Part shown: one piece after another, positions 62,380 through 64,000 of the stretch
How positions within the stretch are numbered: the stretch's first letter is position 1
Layout: each line of letters opens with the position of its first letter
Origin: Lineus longissimus
Lineage: Eukaryota; Nemertea; Pilidiophora; Heteronemertea; Lineidae
Length of the DNA: 64,000 bases
Reading direction: 5' to 3'
Assembly (NCBI RefSeq): GCF_910592395.1
Contig: NC_088311.1
Span: 24,832,646-24,896,645, forward strand
Program-made: the position numbers and the translations under genes
Notes under the pieces: model-generated
What the model was told of the DNA's origin: nothing
What the model saw: only the letters and a program-made list of their open reading frames with translations
Database searches by the model: none

Positions 62380-62591
62380 ATTTCGGCTTTCTTTGGTGCC
62401 TGTCGACGAAAAATCGGAGTGTTCACGAAGTAAACACAAGATTGTGCACAACACGTGAAAATTTGGCGCGAAATTCTTCGGAAATAGCGGGAGTTCACCG
62501 GGCAAGGCCGAAGTCGCTTCGGGAAATTATGTATTCATTTATTCCGACTTTTGACCTGCCGGTCTGGCCTGATGTTTGTTTACGGTGAAAA
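62380..62591. promoter_or_regulatory. Bidirectional promoter region of UHRF1 and DHCR24
   Basis: Only 212 bases separate the divergent start codons, so both 5' UTRs and core promoters must overlap here. The stretch around 62460-62520 is GC-richer than its surroundings and contains TTTGGCGCGAAA (62461-62472). This fits the E2F consensus TTTSGCGC, and E2F is a known regulator of vertebrate UHRF1. No TATA box is evident. Confidence 0.6.
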
Positions 62592-63354
62592 ATGGGGCTG
62601 CTTGGAAGCTTCTCCGACCAGTGGTTGGAATACATCCTAATCAACTACAGATGGATTTTTGTCTGTTTGTTCCTTTTGCCAGTTTCTGTTGTTTATGATG
62701 TTCTATTCTATGTGAGAAACTGGGTCGTTTTCAAATTGAACAGCGCCCCAAAACAGCATGACAAGAAGGTCCAAAAAGTTCAGAAGCAGGTAAGGTTATA
62801 CATTGTTACTTATTTGCATAGGGTTAATGTACAGGAACCATACAGGGTAATCCAAAATGAATGCCACTAGATACTGACACAATCCTGGAGACACAATCCA
62901 AAATGAATGCCACTATATACTCACACACTCCTGGAGGCAACAATACTGGTAATGCCTGTAAGCATTACCATCGATGATGAAGGTTAATGACAAGGGAGCT
63001 AGGTCTAGACCTGTGTCGATGTCAATGAATGATGACAGCTCGATGACGATGTAAAGAAGTGCCACATATTTTACACATTTGTTTCTTTCTAGATCCGAGA
63101 GTGGATAGATGATGGTTGCAAAACTCAAATGTGCACAGCCAGACCAGGATGGATGACTGTCAGCTTTCGAGTGCCAAAATACAAGAGCACACTGCGTCAG
63201 ATTGAAGTCAATATGATCGATATCATCGACGTTGACGAATCGGCGAAAATAGTGCGGGTTGAGCCGTTGGCGACCATGGGCCAGATCACAGCAACTTTGA
63301 ACCCTTTGGGATGGACACTGCCAGTATTACCCGAATTGGATGATCTTACAGTTG
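62592..63354 (+). CDS. DHCR24: Delta(24)-sterol reductase, first two coding exons (3' partial)
   Basis: Exons 62592-62789 and 63093-63354 encode about 153 residues; the gene continues past the right edge. The start [20 protein letters not shown] is followed by [20 protein letters not shown], the hydrophobic N-terminal anchor (human [20 protein letters not shown]). Then come [25 protein letters not shown] and [16 protein letters not shown], and [14 protein letters not shown] closes the visible part of the FAD-binding (PCMH) domain. The enzyme reduces the C24 double bond of sterols such as desmosterol in the ER membrane using FAD and NADPH. The second exon ends GTT G|GTAAGT in a phase that needs a following exon. 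Confidence 0.95.
62848..62940. repeat. 46-base tandem duplication in DHCR24 intron 1
   Basis: Two direct copies of AATCCAAAATGAATGCCACT followed by TATACT/GATACT and TCCTGGAG start at 62848 and 62894. They differ at a few positions. Confidence 0.8.
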
Positions 63355-64000
63355 GTAAGTCTATTCCTCCTTTAAATTTCAAAGAGGAAGAGTGTAGTCC
63401 CTCTTTAAATTATTCCCACCGATGAGTACATTTCCCCTTTTGTCTGTGGCCCAGTCTCTTTTCATTCCCCCTTTAAATTTGACAATGGGATAGGATGAGT
63501 CTATGCCTCATTTTCCCTTTTTATTTGTCAGTGGGGCCAAGTCAAAGGATACATTACATGTCTCTTCCTTAAATTTGACATTTAACTAAGGACAATCTGT
63601 TCCCCCTTTAAATTTTTCTAAGAAATGAGTGGTTTCCCCTTCGTTAAATTTGTCAAATGCATGAGTCTCTTCTCCCTTTAAATTTGTCACTGGGTTGAGT
63701 GATCACCGTTAAAATTTTCCGAAGAGATGAGTATACAACTCCTTTAATTATTGGCATTGTGTTTCAAGACATATTTACGCTTAAGCAATCTCAAAGTTCG
63801 AGTTCGACAGGTCATTTCTTTACGACGGTGTGGTTTTCTCCTTGAACTTTAGTTCCGTACTTGTAACACTTTTGACTTGGTCTCAATTGGGCACTTGACC
63901 ATGACTGTATTGATTAATGGCTGAAACCTTGACCATTGATCACTATAAGTACTTCAGTCTAATTGTACCAATGATTGAATGAGGACTTCTTCTCAAGATT
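63355..64000 (+). repeat. DHCR24 intron with irregular CCCTTTAAATTT repeat
   Basis: The visible part of this intron holds at least seven copies of a word like CCCTTTAAATTTGTCA (for example near 63370, 63402, 63469, 63573, 63603, 63641 and 63678), separated by GATGAGT-containing spacers of varying length. It looks like a decayed minisatellite. No exon is recognised up to the window edge. Confidence 0.6.

Overview
The window is eukaryotic nuclear DNA from an intron-rich invertebrate animal. Genes are split into many short exons (about 50-400 bases) by introns of roughly 100-900 bases with GT..AG ends. The conserved genes (IPO13, LIG4, NOL10, UHRF1, DHCR24) read closest to animal proteins. A ROCO protein carrying TIR domains, UHRF1 with all its domains, and many private minisatellites suggest a spiralian (mollusc, brachiopod, annelid or nemertean) or a cephalochordate. 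The sequence alone does not let me choose.

Layout. (1) 471-21604, plus strand: a very large ROCO-family gene whose 5' end lies left of the window. I could chain 49 coding exons with consistent reading phase into 2,759 residues. The order is a degenerate Roc half-domain, a dynein-type stalk and microtubule-binding domain, COR, a long unrecognised middle region, leucine-rich repeats, an intact Roc GTPase, a second COR, two TIR domains and a C-terminal region. A tRNA-Thr(UGU) gene sits antisense in one of its introns. (2) 24230-26549, minus: FAM151/menorin-type protein. (3) 27448-37303, plus: importin-13, diverging from FAM151. (4) 38706-44887, plus: DNA ligase IV. (5) 46220-51874, plus: NOL10, a ribosome-biogenesis WD protein. 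(6) 52741-54965: a 68-base minisatellite between the convergent 3' ends of NOL10 and UHRF1. (7) 56046-62379, minus: UHRF1. (8) from 62592, plus: the first two coding exons of DHCR24, which runs off the right edge and diverges from UHRF1 across 212 bases.

The conserved genes are housekeeping genes (nuclear transport, end-joining repair, SSU processome, maintenance of DNA methylation, sterol synthesis) and show no obvious shared pathway. The accessory and most interesting part is the ROCO gene. It joins a dynein-like microtubule-binding stalk to a Roc-COR scaffold and to TIR domains, an architecture I do not know from any described protein. Exon limits were read by eye from splice consensus, protein homology and phase, and have not been checked against transcripts.
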